From CAYOHP01 sp964403795 [NCBI: uncultured bacterium] (GTDB lineage Bacteria; Muiribacteriota; UBA6191; CAZXTJ01): a stretch of DNA of 24,239 bases. The notes beneath the pieces are model-generated. The model was not told where the DNA came from and did no database searches. It saw only the letters and a program-made list of their open reading frames with translations. The position numbers and the translations under genes are program-made. Where the stretch lies: the NCBI GenBank assembly GCA_964403795.1, contig CAYOHP010000062.1:10473-34711 (forward strand). The letters are read 5' to 3'. This document shows positions 23,453-24,239 of this stretch, one piece after another (the first letter of the stretch is position 1; each line of letters starts with the position of its first letter).

Positions 23453-24239
23453 TTGTCGTTCCGTCGTTCCGTCCTTGCCATGCTCCTCGTCGTCCTCGGC
23501 TTGCCATGGGCGGGCCCCGACCTGCACGCGGTCCCGCCCCCCCGGCTCGACCTCGGGCATGCAGTGGCCCTCGATGGCCTGCTGCTCGGGGAGGACGGGC
23601 CCACCGCTCCCGAGTCGGGACCACTGGCCGCCGACCCCGACGGCCTGCCCGGATTCGCCATGGTCCCTATCCCCGTGGAGGCTGGCGACGCCGAGGTGCT
23701 CGCCCACTACCCCGACAACCAGCACCTCCGGAGTCCCTTCGGGCCGGGCGTCACGGTCGCCTGCGAGGGCCTGATGCAATGGCTGGCCCCCCGCGGCGAC
23801 GGCACCCGATGGCACTCGGGACTCGACCTGGTCCCGGCCGCCCGCAAGGCCAGAGGCCATCTCCTGTTCTCGCCCGGCGACGGGTTCGTGCTCCGGGTCG
23901 CCGACGGCCACCCCCAGTGGGGCAGCTACCTGGTCGCGGTCTACCGCCAGGGCCGGCACCTCTACCTGACCGGCTGGCTCCACCTCGAACCCGGCTCGCA
24001 CCACCACCTGAAGCCGAAGCTGCCGCGGCGGGTGGCGGCGGGCGAGGCGATCGCCCGGGTCGGGTCCTCGGGGGCCGCCCGGGGAGCCCACCTCCACCTC
24101 GACGTGATCCGGCTCCGGGAACCCGAGGCCCCCGAGGACCTCTCCGCTCCCCTGTGGAAGGGTCGGGACTGGTCGGAGTTCGTGCACCCCGCCGAGGTGA
24201 TCGAGGACCTGCCCCGCAGCGTCTACCGGAATCGGGCCC
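23453..24239 (+). CDS. Exported M23 (LytM/lysostaphin-type) metallopeptidase, cut by the window end
   Basis: 262 residues are visible and the frame is open to the last base, so the gene is partial. TTG 23453 has GAGGAAG 6 nt upstream and gives a standard signal peptide (SFRRSVLAMLLVVLGLPWAG, cleavage near LHA at residue 26); ATG 23480 is the alternative but loses the basic n-region. The zinc site is complete: H121 and D125 in WHSGLDLVP, the H-L pair in GWLHLEPG (H177), and H213-L-H215 in GAHLHLDV. VAAGEAIARVGSSGAARGAHLH is the usual M23 turn. Members cut peptide bonds in peptidoglycan or in other Gly-rich peptides, or act as envelope-bound regulators when inactive; here all ligands are kept. 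It acts in the periplasm or outside the cell. Confidence 0.9.
   Translation, partial: MSFRRSVLAMLLVVLGLPWAGPDLHAVPPPRLDLGHAVALDGLLLGEDGPTAPESGPLAADPDGLPGFAMVPIPVEAGDAEVLAHYPDNQHLRSPFGPGVTVACEGLMQWLAPRGDGTRWHSGLDLVPAARKARGHLLFSPGDGFVLRVADGHPQWGSYLVAVYRQGRHLYLTGWLHLEPGSHHHLKPKLPRRVAAGEAIARVGSSGAARGAHLHLDVIRLREPEAPEDLSAPLWKGRDWSEFVHPAEVIEDLPRSVYRNRA

Overview
The window is uniformly GC-rich (roughly 70% by eye) with strong G/C third-position bias, which is why long empty ORFs appear opposite nearly every gene. I recognise 15 protein-coding genes, two of them cut by the window edges. I see no rRNA, tRNA, CRISPR array, insertion sequence or prophage gene. The mix suggests a free-living, Gram-negative, high-GC bacterium of the planctomycete / myxobacteria / Acidobacteria type, probably from an environmental assembly. 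It includes an RND efflux pump, a di-haem cytochrome c peroxidase lipoprotein, a large met-zincin protease, DnaE2, a formylglycine-generating-enzyme-like protein, many exported proteins, and GTG/TTG starts. The phylum call is inference, because no marker gene here settles it.

Layout. (1) 1-3523, plus strand: the end of an RND adaptor gene, then a complete RND permease. (2) 3514-9104, minus strand: a same-strand run of an exported met-zincin protease, a class I PLP aminotransferase and a large TerB-like/TPR protein. (3) 9202-10509, minus strand: a di-haem cytochrome c peroxidase lipoprotein with its own hairpin terminator. (4) 10618-12117, plus strand: divergent from the peroxidase, a protein with an apparent signal peptide and a PI3/4-kinase/HipA/FAM20-like kinase core. 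(5) 12130-16324, minus strand: a tightly coupled three-gene operon of an exported serine beta-lactamase-fold hydrolase, a 713-aa protein with three successive SAM-methyltransferase-like modules (Methyltransf_24-like, TylF-like, CmcI-like), and a DxD glycosyltransferase. (6) 16425-19547, plus strand: dnaE2 (ImuC), divergent from that operon across about 100 bp holding a candidate SOS box. (7) 19550-21196, minus strand: a small two-helix membrane protein and an FGE-like protein. (8) 21334-22503, plus strand: a dCache-HAMP membrane sensor that stops right after HAMP. (9) 22507-23175, minus strand: an exported one-TPR protein. (10) 23453 to the end, plus strand: an exported M23 metallopeptidase, truncated by the window edge.

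How the genes may work together. The centrepiece is the 12130-16324 operon. Start and stop codons overlap by 4 nt at both junctions, and a triple methyltransferase is paired with a glycosyltransferase and a secreted PBP/beta-lactamase-like enzyme. This suggests assembly of an O-methylated glycan or glycoconjugate, but the product cannot be read from sequence. The second unusual gene is the putative exported kinase, which keeps every catalytic residue expected of the PI3/4K-like fold. All four convergent gene pairs in the window are separated by 12 bp or less, or overlap, leaving no room for ordinary terminators between them.
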